DNA of 64,000 bases from Streptomyces xanthophaeus (GTDB taxonomy: Bacteria > Actinomycetota > Actinomycetes > Streptomycetales > Streptomycetaceae). Of the stretch, positions 1 to 9,595 are shown in pieces; within the stretch, counting starts at the first letter, position 1, and every line of letters starts with the position of its first letter. Made by a program: the position numbers and the translations under genes. Location of the stretch: the NCBI RefSeq assembly GCF_000725805.1, contig NZ_KL647134.1, positions 186,001 to 250,000 on the forward strand, in the 5' to 3' direction. The notes under the pieces were generated by a model. That model did no database searches. It worked only from the letters and a program-made list of their open reading frames with translations, and was not told the origin of the DNA.

Positions 1-645
1 GCCCAGCGGTACTACGACGACCAGGGCAAGGTCGTCTACAAGACCAACCCGGCGGTGCGCGGCGCCTTCGACCTCGCGGCCTCCTTCGCCACCGAGGGAC
101 TGAGCGCCAAGCTCCAGCAGTTCACCCCCTCCTGGGACCAGGGCTTCTCGAACGGCGCCTTCGCGACGGTCTCCTGCCCGGCCTGGATGCTCGGCTACAT
201 CCAGGACAAGGCGGGTCCGGCGGGCAAGGACAAGTGGGACGTGGCCCAGGCGCCGAAGCCGAGCAACTGGGGCGGCTCCTTCCTGGTGGTGCCGAAGGCG
301 GGCAAGCACACCGAGGAGGCCGCCAAGCTGGCGGCCTGGCTGACGGCTCCGGCGCAGCAGGCGAAGCTGTTCGAGAAGCGGGGCAGCTTCCCGAGCGCGA
401 GCGCCGCGTACGCACTGCCGTCGGTGTCGGGCGCGCAGCACGCCTACTTCGGTGGCGCCCCGATCGGGGCGATCTTCGCGAAGGCCGCCGAGAGCGTGCC
501 GGTGACGGTGCTCGGGCCGAAGGACCTGGTGATCGCGCAGAACCTTGCGGACATCGGGATGCTCCAGGTCGACCAGAAGGGCCGCTCGCCGCAGGAGGGC
601 TGGGAAGCCGCGGTGAAGGCGATCGACAACGCCCTGGACCAGTGA
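1..645 (+). CDS. cebE: Sugar ABC transporter substrate-binding protein, C-terminal part (CebE-like)
   Basis: The 5' end lies outside the window; the frame is open from base 1 and about 214 residues are visible, ending at TGA 643-645. The protein would be a secreted lipoprotein that captures an oligosaccharide and delivers it to the two permeases encoded next. The visible part fits the C-terminal lobe of a family 1 extracellular solute-binding protein: a segment around CPAWMLG that lines the sugar site, a GGSFLVVPK strand and an EEAAKLAAWLT helix. It is followed by two MalF/MalG-type permeases and a GH1 beta-glucosidase, the order of the Streptomyces ceb operon, so cellobiose or cello-oligosaccharides are the most likely ligand. 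The family call is firm; the ceb identity is inferred from context, because the lipoprotein signal and any CebR operator are off the left edge. Confidence 0.72.
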   Translation, partial: AQRYYDDQGKVVYKTNPAVRGAFDLAASFATEGLSAKLQQFTPSWDQGFSNGAFATVSCPAWMLGYIQDKAGPAGKDKWDVAQAPKPSNWGGSFLVVPKAGKHTEEAAKLAAWLTAPAQQAKLFEKRGSFPSASAAYALPSVSGAQHAYFGGAPIGAIFAKAAESVPVTVLGPKDLVIAQNLADIGMLQVDQKGRSPQEGWEAAVKAIDNALDQ

Positions 646-652
646 GGCTCCG

Positions 653-1666
653 GTGACGGACGAGACGGTTGTCCTCTCCCCTTCCCCTTCCCGCCCTGCG
701 CGGAAGGGGAAGGGGGACGGCGAGGGCGAGGGGGCGCGGGGCGCGGGAACCGGCCGGGGCCAGGCGTGGCGCTCGCGCCGCTACCGGTGGGACCTGCGCT
801 GGAGCCCGTACGCCTTCGTGGCGCCCTTCTTCCTCTTCTTCGCCGCCTTCGGGCTGTTCCCCCTGCTGTACACGGGCTGGGCGGCGCTGCACCAGGTGGA
901 ACTGACCGATCCGGACAGCATGACCTGGGTGGGGCTGAAGAACTTCACCCGGCTGTGGGACGACGAGTTCTTCTGGAACGCCCTGCGCAACACCGTCACC
1001 ATCGGCCTGCTGTCCACGGTCCCGCAGCTGGCCATCGCCCTGGGCCTGGCCCACCTGCTGAACTACCGGCTGCGCGGCTCGGCCTTCTTCCGGGTCGCGG
1101 TGCTCACCCCGTACGCGACCTCGGTGGCGGCCGCCACCCTCGTCTTCGTGCTGCTCTTCGGCCGGGACTACGGGATGGTCAACTGGGCCCTGTCGGCGGT
1201 CGGTCTGGAGGCGGTGGACTGGCAGAACGGCACCTTCGCCTCCCAGCTGGCGGTCTCCACCATCGTGATCTGGCGGTGGACCGGCTACAACGCACTGATC
1301 TACCTGGCGGCCATGCAGGCCGTCCCCGGGGAGCTGTACGAGTCGGCCGCACTGGACGGGGCCTCGCGCTGGCAGCAGTTCCTCCACGTGACGGTGCCCT
1401 CGCTACGGCCGACGATCTTCTTCACCTGTGTGGTGTCGACGATCGGGGCGACGCAGCTGTTCGGCGAGCCGCTGCTCTTCAACGGCGGCGCGGGCGCCAC
1501 CGGCGGCTCGGACCACCAGTTCCAGACGCTGGGGCTGTACCTGTACGAGCAGGGCTGGGTGAACCTGCACCTGGGGCGGGCCTCGGCCATCGCCTGGGCG
1601 ATGTTCCTGATCCTGCTGCTCATCGCGGGCGCGGCACGGCTGCTGCGCGGACGGGAGGCTTCCTGA
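653..1666 (+). CDS. cebF: Sugar ABC transporter permease, MalF type (CebF-like)
   Basis: Integral membrane subunit of the sugar importer, 337 aa. The GTG start at 653 is 7 nt after the stop of the binding-protein gene. Residues 1-45 are charged and cytoplasmic, followed by about six membrane helices, the first at [20 protein letters not shown]. The cytoplasmic EAA loop that contacts the ATPase is visible as [20 protein letters not shown] near residue 225. The stop TGA overlaps the ATG of the next permease by one base, so the two are translationally coupled. No ATPase gene is present here. In Streptomyces several sugar importers share the unlinked ATPase MsiK, which would explain its absence (family knowledge, not visible here). 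Confidence 0.82.
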   Translation: MTDETVVLSPSPSRPARKGKGDGEGEGARGAGTGRGQAWRSRRYRWDLRWSPYAFVAPFFLFFAAFGLFPLLYTGWAALHQVELTDPDSMTWVGLKNFTRLWDDEFFWNALRNTVTIGLLSTVPQLAIALGLAHLLNYRLRGSAFFRVAVLTPYATSVAAATLVFVLLFGRDYGMVNWALSAVGLEAVDWQNGTFASQLAVSTIVIWRWTGYNALIYLAAMQAVPGELYESAALDGASRWQQFLHVTVPSLRPTIFFTCVVSTIGATQLFGEPLLFNGGAGATGGSDHQFQTLGLYLYEQGWVNLHLGRASAIAWAMFLILLLIAGAARLLRGREAS

Positions 1667-2490
1667 TGGGATCGCTGCGCGCGGGCAGGTTCACCTACGT
1701 GGTGCTCGCGCTGTTCACCGCCGGCTCGCTCTTCCCGCTGGTGTGGACGGCGATCGCGGCCTCCCGCAGCAACACGCGGCTGGCGCAGACCCCTCCGCCG
1801 TTCTGGTTCGGCGGGAACCTGAGCCGCAACCTCCAGGTCGCGTGGACCGACGCCAACATGGGCGCGGCGCTGCTGAACACGGTGATCGTGGCGAGCACGG
1901 TCGCCGCGGGCACGGTGCTGTTCTCCACCCTGGCCGGTTTCGCCTTCGCCAAGCTGCGCTTCCGCGGCCGGCGGCTGCTGATGTCGCTGGTGGTCGCCAC
2001 GATGCTGATCCCGCCGCAGCTGAGCGTGGTCCCGCTGTACATGCTGATCGCGCAGCTGTCGTGGACGGACCGGCTCCAGGCGGTGGTCCTGCCGATGCTG
2101 GTGTCCGCCTTCGGGGTCTTCTTCATGCGGCAGTACCTCGCGCAGGCGCTGCCGACGGAGCTGGTGGAGGCGGCGCGCTCGGACGGGGCGAGTTCGCTGC
2201 GGGTGGTGTGGCACGTGGTCTTCCCCGCGGCCCGGCCCGCGATGGCGGTGCTGGCCATGCTGACCTTCGTCATGGCCTGGAACGACTTCTTCTGGCCGAT
2301 CGTCGCGCTGACCCAGAACGGCAGCCCGACGGTGCAGGTGGCCCTGACGGGGCTGGGCCGGGGCTACATCCCCGACCAGTCCGTGATCATGGCGGGCGCG
2401 CTGCTGGGCACGCTCCCGCTGCTGCTGGTGTTCCTCGTCTTCGGCCGCCAGATCGTCGGCGGCATCATGCAAGGAGCGGTGAAGGGTTGA
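1666..2490 (+). CDS. cebG: Sugar ABC transporter permease, MalG type (CebG-like)
   Basis: Second membrane subunit of the importer, 274 aa, starting at ATG 1666 within the TGATG overlap with the upstream permease. The N-terminal helix is [19 protein letters not shown]. The EAA motif [20 protein letters not shown] lies near residue 175 and is followed by a [11 protein letters not shown] segment, both typical of MalG-like proteins. The stop TGA 2488-2490 overlaps the TTG start of the beta-glucosidase, so transport and hydrolysis genes form one polycistronic unit. Together with the MalF-like partner it forms the channel for the sugar bound by the lipoprotein. Confidence 0.83.
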   Translation: MGSLRAGRFTYVVLALFTAGSLFPLVWTAIAASRSNTRLAQTPPPFWFGGNLSRNLQVAWTDANMGAALLNTVIVASTVAAGTVLFSTLAGFAFAKLRFRGRRLLMSLVVATMLIPPQLSVVPLYMLIAQLSWTDRLQAVVLPMLVSAFGVFFMRQYLAQALPTELVEAARSDGASSLRVVWHVVFPAARPAMAVLAMLTFVMAWNDFFWPIVALTQNGSPTVQVALTGLGRGYIPDQSVIMAGALLGTLPLLLVFLVFGRQIVGGIMQGAVKG

Positions 2491-3854
2491 CGAACACTCC
2501 GACGGACACGACGCAGGTGTCGGGCAAACTCCGCTTCCCCCCGGGGTTCTTGTGGGGTGCGGCCACGGCCGCGTTCCAGATCGAGGGGGCGGCCGCCCTG
2601 CGCGGTCCGTCCATCTGGGACACCTTCTGCCGCACCCCCGGCAAGGTGCACGACGGGGACACGGGCGACGTGGCGGTGGACCACGTCCGACTGTGGCGCG
2701 AGGACGTCCGGCTGATGGCCCGGCTGGGGCTGGGCGCCTACCGGTTCTCGGTGTCCTGGCCGCGGGTGCTCGCGGGCGGGATCGGCTTCTACGACGCGCT
2801 CGTGGACGAGCTGCTCGCACACGGGATCCGGCCCTGCGTGACCCTGTACCACTGGGACCTGCCGCAGGAGCTCGAAACGGGCGGCGGCTGGCCCGAGCGG
2901 GAGACGGCCTACGCCTTCGCGGCGTACGCGGCGACCGTTGCCGAGGCCCTGGGCGACCGGGTGGAGCTGTGGACCACCCTCAACGAGCCCTGGTGCAGCG
3001 CCTTCCTCGGCTACGCCTCCGGGGTGCACGCCCCGGGCCGCACCTCCCCGGCCGACTCCCTGCGCGCCGCCCACCACCTCAACCTGGCCCACGGTATGGC
3101 CGCGGCGGCCCTGCCCTCCTCGGCCCGGGCCGGGATCGCCCTCAACCCCAGCGCGGTGCGGCCGCTGACGGACTCGGCCGCCGACCTGGACGCGCAGCGC
3201 CGCATCGACGCCCTCGCCAACCGGATCTTCACCGGGCCCCTGCTGCACGGGGCCTATCCCGAGGACCTGTTGGAGGACACCGCGGCGCTGACGGACTGGT
3301 CCTTCGTCCGCCCCGGCGACGAAGCCCTGATCCACCAGCCGCTCGGCTTCCTCGGCGTGAACTACTACACCCCGGCGGTGGTCTCGGCGGCCCCGGCCGG
3401 GGCCGGTCCCCGCGCCGACGGCCACGGGGCGACGGGGCACTCCCCCTGGCCCGCAGCGGACGCGGTGGCCTTCCACCAGCCTCCCGGCGAACGGACGGAC
3501 ATGAACTGGTCCGTCGACCCCACCGGCCTCCACGACCTGCTGATGCGCTTCACCGGGGAGGCTCCCGGACTGCCGCTGATGATCACGGAGAACGGCGCTG
3601 CGTACGGACCGGACCTGCACGACCCGCAGCGGATCGGCTACGTGAAGGAGCACCTGGCGGCCGTCCACCGCGCGATGGCCGACGGCGCCCCCGTGGAGGG
3701 CTACTTCCTCTGGTCCCTGATGGACAACTTCGAATGGTCCTACGGCTACAGCAAGCGCTTCGGCATCGTCCACGTCGACTACGCGACCCAGGCCCGCACC
3801 CCGCGCGCCAGCGCCCACTGGTACGCCCGGCTGGCCCGGACGGGGGCCTTGTAG
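2487..3854 (+). CDS. bglC: GH1 family beta-glucosidase (BglC-like)
   Basis: Intracellular glycoside hydrolase of 455 aa that hydrolyses beta-glucosides such as imported cellobiose. The fold begins with [19 protein letters not shown]. The acid/base glutamate is in TLNEPW (about Glu167) and the nucleophile in MITENGAAY (about Glu368); [23 protein letters not shown] near the end is the usual GH1 C-terminal block. No signal peptide is seen. I place the start at TTG 2487 because it overlaps the permease stop and has AAGGAG at 2471-2476; the open frame extends far upstream but runs over the permease gene. The Streptomyces ceb operon also ends in a GH1 enzyme, which supports the gene name. Confidence 0.85.
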   Translation: MTNTPTDTTQVSGKLRFPPGFLWGAATAAFQIEGAAALRGPSIWDTFCRTPGKVHDGDTGDVAVDHVRLWREDVRLMARLGLGAYRFSVSWPRVLAGGIGFYDALVDELLAHGIRPCVTLYHWDLPQELETGGGWPERETAYAFAAYAATVAEALGDRVELWTTLNEPWCSAFLGYASGVHAPGRTSPADSLRAAHHLNLAHGMAAAALPSSARAGIALNPSAVRPLTDSAADLDAQRRIDALANRIFTGPLLHGAYPEDLLEDTAALTDWSFVRPGDEALIHQPLGFLGVNYYTPAVVSAAPAGAGPRADGHGATGHSPWPAADAVAFHQPPGERTDMNWSVDPTGLHDLLMRFTGEAPGLPLMITENGAAYGPDLHDPQRIGYVKEHLAAVHRAMADGAPVEGYFLWSLMDNFEWSYGYSKRFGIVHVDYATQARTPRASAHWYARLARTGAL

Positions 3855-3864
3855 ATTCGCGCCC

Positions 3865-4791
3865 ATGACCCGCACCACGCCCCCGCGCCCCCTGGACGCC
3901 GAAGCCCTCTTCCCCGGCCTGTCCGGCCACCGCCGGACGACGACCCGGCTCCACCCCCGGCCCGGGTCACCGGGGGTGGCCGACAGTCACGTCGGCGGGC
4001 CGCTGCTCTGGCCCGCCGACGAGCCGTGGCCGGTGTGCGAGGGCCCGCACGGCCCGGAGCCGGACGCCCCCGCCCTGCTGCCTCCGCTGCCCCTGCTGGC
4101 CGTGGCCCAGCTGTACGCGGGGGACGTGCCGGACCTCCCTGCGGGCCCGCCGGGCCACGACCTGCTCCAGGTGTTCTGGTGCCCCTTCGACGCCCACGGG
4201 CCGACGGGTCACGGCATGTACGTGCACCTGCGCTGGCGCAGGTCCGCCGAGGTCCGCGAGGTGCTGACGGAGCCGCCCGTGCCCGGGTCCGTGGGCTTCC
4301 ACGGCTACCTCACCCAGCCCTGCGTACTGCACCCGGAGCAGGTCGTCGAATACCCGTACATCGAGCTGCTCCCGGGGGAGCTCGGGGAGCGGGTCGAGGC
4401 GTGGGAGGACGCCCAGGAGGAGGCCGCCTACGAGGCGGAGGAGGCCGGCGCGGTGGACGGGCACGACGACGGGGACACGGTCTGCCTGCCCGGCTACCAG
4501 GACGACCTGTCCGTCGCCCCGGGCTGGAAGGCCGGCGGCCACGCCGCCTGGAACCTCACCGGCCCCGGCACCATCGACTGCCGCAGCTGCGGCTCCCCGA
4601 CGCAGCTGCTGCTGACGATCGACACCCACGAGTGGCACGGCGGGGACTCCAGCTGGATCCCGCTGGAGGACCGCCGTCCGGAGGACGGCGCCTTCGCCCC
4701 GACCGGTGCGGTCGTGGGCAACTACGGCAAGCTCAACATCTTCTCCTGCGCCCAGGACCCCTCCCATCCGCACGGCTTCAGCGTGCAGTAG
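3865..4791 (+). CDS. DUF1963-like protein of unknown function
   Basis: A 308-aa soluble protein starting at ATG 3865, only 10 nt after bglC, so it may be co-transcribed with the sugar operon. The sequence has the look of DUF1963/YwqG-like proteins: a GGPLLWPADEPWPVC block near residue 50, a LLPPLPLLAVAQLYAGDV stretch, an acidic middle (EEAAYEAEEAGAVDGHDD) and a C-terminal zinc-knuckle-like area with DCRSCGSPTQLLL and FSCAQDPSHPHGF. Those Cys/His residues could bind a metal. The function is not known to me and the family assignment is by pattern only. Confidence 0.6.
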   Translation: MTRTTPPRPLDAEALFPGLSGHRRTTTRLHPRPGSPGVADSHVGGPLLWPADEPWPVCEGPHGPEPDAPALLPPLPLLAVAQLYAGDVPDLPAGPPGHDLLQVFWCPFDAHGPTGHGMYVHLRWRRSAEVREVLTEPPVPGSVGFHGYLTQPCVLHPEQVVEYPYIELLPGELGERVEAWEDAQEEAAYEAEEAGAVDGHDDGDTVCLPGYQDDLSVAPGWKAGGHAAWNLTGPGTIDCRSCGSPTQLLLTIDTHEWHGGDSSWIPLEDRRPEDGAFAPTGAVVGNYGKLNIFSCAQDPSHPHGFSVQ

Positions 4792-4816
4792 CCCGGCGTC
4801 ACGGCATGGGCCGCCT

Positions 4817-5653
4817 TCAGCGCTCCCCGACGCACCCGCCGAAGGCCTCGGCGTGGTCCCGCGCCCAGGACTCGAAGGTCCGGGCCGGGTGGCCGGTGAG
4901 CCGCTCGACGGTGTCGGTGATCTCCACGGGCACGCCGTCGGAGGCCTCCCAGAAGTCCAGGAGCGCATCCGCGTACGGGCCCGGTATGAAGCCGTCGACC
5001 TCGGACTTCCATTGCTCGGCCGTAACGGACTCGAAGGGCAGGGGCCGGCCGAGGACCGACCCGAGTATCGCGAGCTGTGTCGCGAAGGTCAGCGACTGCG
5101 GGCCCGTCAGGGTGTGGGCCCCGCCCGCGTGCGCGGGGTCGGTCAGGACGGCGAAGGCGGCCTCCGCGATGTCCGCCTCGTGGACCGGATCGCTGTACGC
5201 GCCCGGACAGGGCAGGTGGACCGGACGGCCCGACTTGAGCGGCCAGGCCCAGCCGAGGGCGTTGGTGGCGAAGGAGCCCGGCCGCAGCAGGGTGGTGTGC
5301 AGGGAGGAGGAGGTCAGGGCCTCCTCCACCGCGAGGTGGGACGCGGACAGCGGGCTGTTCGCGGCGTCGGGCCCGAGCACCGAGGAGGAGGACAGGAGCA
5401 CGACATGCTCGACCCCGGCGGCGACCGCCTCCTTGACGAAGGACTCGACGCGGGAGGCCTCGGCGTAGAGGAAGACGGACCGCACCCCATCGAGGGCGGC
5501 GGGGAAGGTCGTCGGGTCGGTGAGGTCGCAGCGGACGGTCCCCGGCGTGTCCGGCTCGCGGGAGCCGAGGCGGTACGGGATCCGGCGGGCGGCGAGCAGG
5601 GCGGACAGGCCACGGGCAACGGCGCCTCGGCCGCCGGTGACGAGGATCGACAT
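4817..5653 (-). CDS. NmrA-type NAD(P)-binding oxidoreductase
   Basis: Single-domain Rossmann protein of 278 aa (atypical SDR, NmrA/QOR2-like) beginning MSILVTGGRGAVARGLSALL, with the dinucleotide-binding glycines right at the N-terminus. It likely reduces a quinone or acts as a redox sensor; the substrate is unknown. I chose ATG 5653 over an in-frame extension to 5743 because GAGG lies just upstream and the Rossmann fold starts there. It is divergent from a MarR regulator across 131 bp, a common arrangement in which MarR represses the oxidoreductase. An inverted repeat lies between them (5721-5753). Confidence 0.78.
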   Translation of the reverse strand: MSILVTGGRGAVARGLSALLAARRIPYRLGSREPDTPGTVRCDLTDPTTFPAALDGVRSVFLYAEASRVESFVKEAVAAGVEHVVLLSSSSVLGPDAANSPLSASHLAVEEALTSSSLHTTLLRPGSFATNALGWAWPLKSGRPVHLPCPGAYSDPVHEADIAEAAFAVLTDPAHAGGAHTLTGPQSLTFATQLAILGSVLGRPLPFESVTAEQWKSEVDGFIPGPYADALLDFWEASDGVPVEITDTVERLTGHPARTFESWARDHAEAFGGCVGER

Positions 5654-5720
5654 GACAGGTACCTCTTCCTTCTTCTGGACGCCTTTTGGACGCGGCAGTC
5701 TCCGGATAGAATCCATACGC

Positions 5721-5753
5721 GACGCAGATTCTTCGCTACACATTCACTGCGTC
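5721..5753. promoter_or_regulatory. Spaced inverted repeat between oxidoreductase and MarR gene
   Basis: GACGCAG at 5721-5727 and its exact complement CTGCGTC at 5747-5753 are separated by 19 bp of A/T-richer DNA, in the 131-bp region between two divergent genes. It is a candidate operator for the MarR protein. The spacer is longer than in the usual near-contiguous MarR palindrome, so two half-sites of one protein are not certain. Confidence 0.35.
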
Positions 5754-5784
5754 ACACAGTTAAATTTGGAGCACGGAGAAGCCG

Positions 5785-6294
5785 ATGTCAACGGATATCC
5801 CTCGTACGGGTGGCGGGCAGGACGGGTGGAGCCGCGCCGAGCTGCTCGCCCGCATCGTCACCGAGAGCCAGCGGCACTACGCCGACTACTCGCTCTTCAA
5901 CCAGGCCATGGCCGAGCACGTCGGCCTGCACCCCACCGACATGCAGTGCATCGCGCTGCTGGACCTGGAGCCCGGCCCCGTCAGCACCGGTGAGATCGCC
6001 CGTCTGACCGGTCTGACCTCCGGCTCCGCCACCCGCCTCGTCGACCGGCTGGTCAAGGCGGGCATCGTCGAGCGCCACGCCGACCCGGACGACCGCCGCC
6101 GCTCCCTCGTCGCCCTCGCGCCCGAGGCCCGCGAGCGGATCGGCGCGGCCTGGGAGACCCCCGGCCGGGCCTTCGGCGCCGTACTGGAGGGCTACTCCGA
6201 CGCCGAACTCGCCGTCATCGGCGACTACCTGCACCGGGCCGCCGAGGTCGGCAGGGCCCAGGCCAAGCGGCTGACCTCGGAGAACCCCGGCTGA
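5785..6294 (+). CDS. MarR family transcriptional regulator
   Basis: A 169-aa winged-helix regulator. The DNA-binding region is clear: STGEIARLTGLTSGSATRLVDRLVKAGIVER (residues about 71-101) followed by the wing motif ADPDDRRRSLVAL. Flanking helices form the dimer interface. GGAGCACGGAGAAG precedes the ATG. It diverges from the NmrA-type oxidoreductase at 4817-5653 and probably represses it and itself in response to an electrophile or phenolic ligand; this role is inferred from the arrangement. Confidence 0.87.
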   Translation: MSTDIPRTGGGQDGWSRAELLARIVTESQRHYADYSLFNQAMAEHVGLHPTDMQCIALLDLEPGPVSTGEIARLTGLTSGSATRLVDRLVKAGIVERHADPDDRRRSLVALAPEARERIGAAWETPGRAFGAVLEGYSDAELAVIGDYLHRAAEVGRAQAKRLTSENPG

Positions 6295-6465
6295 CCGGAC
6301 CCTGACCGGAGCCTGACCGGACCGGCCCGGCCCGGACCGGCCCGGCCCGCAGACGGGCCCGCGCAAGGTCTTGGCGAAGCGGGCGCCGCGGGCTACCGTC
6401 CCGCACGACGGGCAACGGCGCGCGCCGGAGAAACGGGAGGGTCGGCGTGCGGATGGAGGCCGTCC

Positions 6466-7890
6466 GTGACCCGTCCCCTTCCCGCATCCTCGTCCGCACC
6501 CTCGTCCGCATCCGCATCCGCTCCCCCGCCCGCGTCCCCGCCCGGCAGCTTCCGCGGCGTGCTCGCCCTCGGTGGCGCCGCCGTGCTCCTCCTCGCGTTC
6601 CTCGCCCGGCTCCCGGCCGCGCTGTGCCCCATCGGAACGCTCCTGCTCATCAACGAACGCGACGGCATCGGCGACGCCGGCGCCGTGGCCGCCGCCCTGT
6701 GGACCGGCCAGGCCCTCGGCGGCCCCGTCATCGGCCGCCTCGCCGACCGGCGCGGCCACCGCCCCGTCCTGCTCGTGGCCTGCGCGGCCAACGCCCTGGT
6801 CCTCGCGGCGCTGATCGCGGCCGTCCTCGACGGTCTGCCCCTGCTGCCGCGGATGCTCCTCGCCGTCCTGGCCGGGCTCACCGTCCCGCAGGTCGGCCCC
6901 CTGGCCAGGGCCCGTTGGGCGCGGCTGGCCGGACCGGACAAGAAGCTGCTCGGGTCCGCCCTCTCCTTCGACACCGCCCTGGACGAGGTGGGGTTCATGG
7001 TCGGGCCCGCGCTGGCCGGGATCCTCGCCGTGACGGTGCACCCCGCGTCGGCGCTGGTGCTCGCGGCCGCGCTGATCCTGGTGTCCGGAACCCTGTTCGC
7101 GCTGCATCCGACCGCCCCCGGTCCCGCCGCCCCGGCCGTACCCCTGAAGGGCGTACCCCCGAAGGCCGGTCCCCGCGCCCCCGTACGGCTGCGCTCACCC
7201 GGGCTGCTCCTGCTGTGCGCGCTGGCCGTGCTGCAGGGGGCCGCCTGGAGCGGGGCCAACACCGGGGTCAACGCGCTCGCCGAGTCCCTGGGCGAGCCGG
7301 GCGCCGCCGGCCTGGTGTGGGCCGCCATGGCCGTGACCAGCTCGGTCGCCGGATTCGTGACGGTGGCCCGGCCCGGTTCGGCGGACCTGACGGTACGTCT
7401 GCGCCGGACGGCCGCGGCTCAGGCGGTGCTGACGCTCGGGCTGCTGGCCGTGGCGGGGCTCCCCGGCGCATCGCTCGCCCTCGCGGGCATCGGCCTGGCC
7501 GTGGCCCCGCACCTGATCGCGCTGTTCGGGCTGGTGGAACGGGCCGGGCCGGCCGAGCGGATGGGCGAGGCCATGACCGTGACCGGCAGCGGGCTGATCC
7601 TCGGTCAGGCGGCGGCCGCGGCCGCGGCGGGGCCGCTGGCGGCGGCCTACGGGTACCGGGCGGCCTTCGCCGTGGCCTGCGCCGCCGCCGTGACCTCCGG
7701 TGTCCTGGCGGCGGTCGCCGCGGGGCGGGTCGGCTTCGGCGCCGGCCCGCAGCCGGACACCCCCGCCTGCCCTCCTACGCCGGAGCCGGACCCCACGACG
7801 GAGCCGGACCCCTCGACAGCACCAGCCGCCCCTACGACGGAGACGACGCCATCGCCGCCAGCCCCTTCGCCAGGTCCTCCGCGTTCATGA
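6466..7890 (+). CDS. MFS transporter
   Basis: A 474-aa major facilitator superfamily protein with about twelve membrane helices. The loop between helices 2 and 3 carries the family signature as GRLADRRGHRPVLL. It could be an efflux pump; the substrate cannot be told. The GTG start at 6466 has GGAGG at 6454-6458. The last 45 residues are a Pro/Thr-rich cytoplasmic tail, and its end (7832-7890) overlaps the 3' end of the convergent small gene that follows, so the tail is read on both strands. Confidence 0.85.
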   Translation: MTRPLPASSSAPSSASASAPPPASPPGSFRGVLALGGAAVLLLAFLARLPAALCPIGTLLLINERDGIGDAGAVAAALWTGQALGGPVIGRLADRRGHRPVLLVACAANALVLAALIAAVLDGLPLLPRMLLAVLAGLTVPQVGPLARARWARLAGPDKKLLGSALSFDTALDEVGFMVGPALAGILAVTVHPASALVLAAALILVSGTLFALHPTAPGPAAPAVPLKGVPPKAGPRAPVRLRSPGLLLLCALAVLQGAAWSGANTGVNALAESLGEPGAAGLVWAAMAVTSSVAGFVTVARPGSADLTVRLRRTAAAQAVLTLGLLAVAGLPGASLALAGIGLAVAPHLIALFGLVERAGPAERMGEAMTVTGSGLILGQAAAAAAAGPLAAAYGYRAAFAVACAAAVTSGVLAAVAAGRVGFGAGPQPDTPACPPTPEPDPTTEPDPSTAPAAPTTETTPSPPAPSPGPPRS

Positions 7891-8134
7891 CGGGACCGAC
7901 CTCGACCTCGGCGTTGAACTGGAGGAAGAGGTCCTCCACCAGCGGCGGCAGGTCCGAGCTGTCCTGGAGGTCGAAGACGATCCAGCAGGAGCGCACGCCC
8001 TCGTGCAGCCCGAAGTAGGCGGCCTCGGGCTTCACCTTGCCCATCAGGGTCTTCATCGCCTCGGGCAGGGCGCCCGTCTTGATGGCCTCGTTGCTGGCAG
8101 CCGTGTCCATGTGCGCCCTGAGCATGACTCTCAT
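7832..8134 (-). CDS. Conserved hypothetical protein, about 100 aa
   Basis: A 100-aa cytoplasmic protein beginning MRVMLRAHMDTAASNEAIKT, with the patterns KPEAAYFGLHEGVRSCWIVFDL and DLFLQFNAEVEVGPVMNAEDL. Proteins of this type are widespread in actinomycetes and look like dimeric alpha/beta-barrel (ferredoxin-like) folds, but I know no function. The ATG at 8134 is the first methionine. Its 3' end overlaps that of the convergent MFS gene by 59 bp. The protein similarity pattern runs to about residue 95, so the overlap falls at the very end of the fold. Confidence 0.7.
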   Translation of the reverse strand: MRVMLRAHMDTAASNEAIKTGALPEAMKTLMGKVKPEAAYFGLHEGVRSCWIVFDLQDSSDLPPLVEDLFLQFNAEVEVGPVMNAEDLAKGLAAMASSPS

Positions 8135-8226
8135 GCGTGGCTCCTTCCGTCCCCCTCACCCTCGGTTCGGGCCGGGGGCGCGGCAACATCTGCGCCCCCG
8201 TCCGGGCACGGCGGCCCGCCCGGCCC

Positions 8227-8889
8227 TCAGGCGCCCTGGACGTGGAAGTTGAAGTCGGTGTGACCGAGCGCGCCCATCAGCCGGAGCCACATCGGCAGCA
8301 GCATCTCGCTCCCCCGGGCCGTCTCGATGCCGCCGAGGTCGAGGATGCCCGCCTGCGGCCAGCCGAAGGAGTGCAGCAGGGCCCGTACCGCCGTCTTCGC
8401 GTCCGTGTCCTCGCCCGACAGGAACACGTGGTGCGCGCCCGGGACCCGGGCCGGGTCGACCATGATCCGGCAGTTCATCGTGTTCAGCGTCTTGACGACG
8501 CGCAGCTGCGGGAAGGAGCGCTGGATCAGCTCGCCCAGGCTGTCGCCGTCCACCGGGTCCAGGGTGGGCGGGAACCCCCGCGAGAAGTCGAGCGGGTTCG
8601 CGACGTCGATCAGCACCTTGTCCGCCAGGTGCGCCGGGTCCGCCTCCGCCAGCGCGGCGAGGCCCGCCTGCCCGCCGGTGGCGTTGACGAGGGTCCCGCC
8701 CTGCTCCGCGGCCTCCCGGAAGGTCAGCAGCCGCACCTGCGGCCGCCCCGCCCGCCATTCGCCGTACTCGGCGCGGCCGAGGGTGACGGCGGGGTCCCGG
8801 GTGCCGATGACCACCTCGTGGCCGAGCGAGCCGAGCCGGGCGGCCAGGGTGCGGCCGACGACCCCGGTGCCGAGGACTGCGTAGCGCAT
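8227..8889 (-). CDS. F420-dependent NADP reductase-like protein
   Basis: A 220-aa Rossmann protein. The N-terminus MRYAVLGTGVVGRTLAARL has the GxGxxG dinucleotide loop, and HEVVIGTRDP resembles the NADP-binding second strand. TLNTMNCRIMVDP and FLSGEDTDAK match the F420_oxidored/NADP-oxidoreductase family. It probably binds NADP(H); whether F420 is the partner cannot be decided. It stands alone on the minus strand between a small conserved gene and the DsbB-like gene. Confidence 0.75.
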   Translation of the reverse strand: MRYAVLGTGVVGRTLAARLGSLGHEVVIGTRDPAVTLGRAEYGEWRAGRPQVRLLTFREAAEQGGTLVNATGGQAGLAALAEADPAHLADKVLIDVANPLDFSRGFPPTLDPVDGDSLGELIQRSFPQLRVVKTLNTMNCRIMVDPARVPGAHHVFLSGEDTDAKTAVRALLHSFGWPQAGILDLGGIETARGSEMLLPMWLRLMGALGHTDFNFHVQGA

Positions 8890-8941
8890 GCCTGCGTTCC
8901 CTTCGTGCGTGGCGGGGGACGGCCCGGACGGCGTGGACGGC

Positions 8942-9592
8942 CTAGCCCAGGAGCCCGATGTCGTGGAAGAACTGGTAGCGGGTGGGGTCGTCCGGCAGGA
9001 ACCAGTGGAAGCCCTCCTCGAGGAAGACCGCGACCAGGTTGACCGCCAGCACCAGTCCCAGGAAGGCCAGGGCGCCGTTGCCCACCGTCCGGTAGGCCCC
9101 CGGCCGGATCGCCGGGATGTTGCGGTCCGCCGTCACCTGGGAGGTGGCGAGGACGATGCCGATGACGACCACCGAGGCCTGGAAGAGGATCAGCGCCCAC
9201 ACGTACAGGTGCAGGCCGAACACCTCGCTCCCGTACCCCTTGGCCCCCGGCAGCACGTGCAGCATCGTCTGCCGCCAGGACGCGAAGGAGCCCGCGACGA
9301 CCGCGACCAGGGACAGGCCCCAGCCCGTCATGTAGTCACGCGTGGGCACGACGCCGTGCACCAGAGCCGTACGGATGACGTACGCCGCGCCCATCGCCGC
9401 GAGCAGCATGAACATCCGCTGCACGATGCACAGCGGGCACGGGTACTCCCACCGCACGAACTGGTAGAAGAGGCCCCCGCACACCACCCCCGTCCAGCCG
9501 ACGGCGAAGAAGCAGGCGAACCAGTACTGGAACCGCCCCAGCAGCCCGCCCTGCGGCGGGGCCTCCGGCAGGAGGCTGTACATCGCGGCCAC
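8942..9592 (-). CDS. DsbB-like disulfide bond formation protein
   Basis: A 216-aa membrane protein with about five helices. The motif YPCPLCIVQR after the second helix is the DsbB active-site CxxC with the following QR, so it should pass electrons from an extracytoplasmic thiol oxidase to quinone. The second cysteine pair of proteobacterial DsbB is not seen, as in short actinobacterial homologues. A GTG at 9592 starts 3 nt after the stop of the small gene upstream, and an ATG at 9583 is an alternative. The coupling with that 54-aa gene suggests the two work together. Confidence 0.78.
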   Translation of the reverse strand: MAAMYSLLPEAPPQGGLLGRFQYWFACFFAVGWTGVVCGGLFYQFVRWEYPCPLCIVQRMFMLLAAMGAAYVIRTALVHGVVPTRDYMTGWGLSLVAVVAGSFASWRQTMLHVLPGAKGYGSEVFGLHLYVWALILFQASVVVIGIVLATSQVTADRNIPAIRPGAYRTVGNGALAFLGLVLAVNLVAVFLEEGFHWFLPDDPTRYQFFHDIGLLG

Positions 9593-9595
9593 CGG

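Noticed and set aside
122..1387. Long minus-strand open frames opposite the sugar operon
   Set aside because: They are Arg/Pro/Gly-rich antisense shadows of high-GC coding DNA and have no recognisable protein pattern.
2487..3854. CebR operator inside or near bglC
   Set aside because: I searched for TGGGAGCGCTCCCA-like sequence and found none in the visible operon. The main operator would be upstream of the window.
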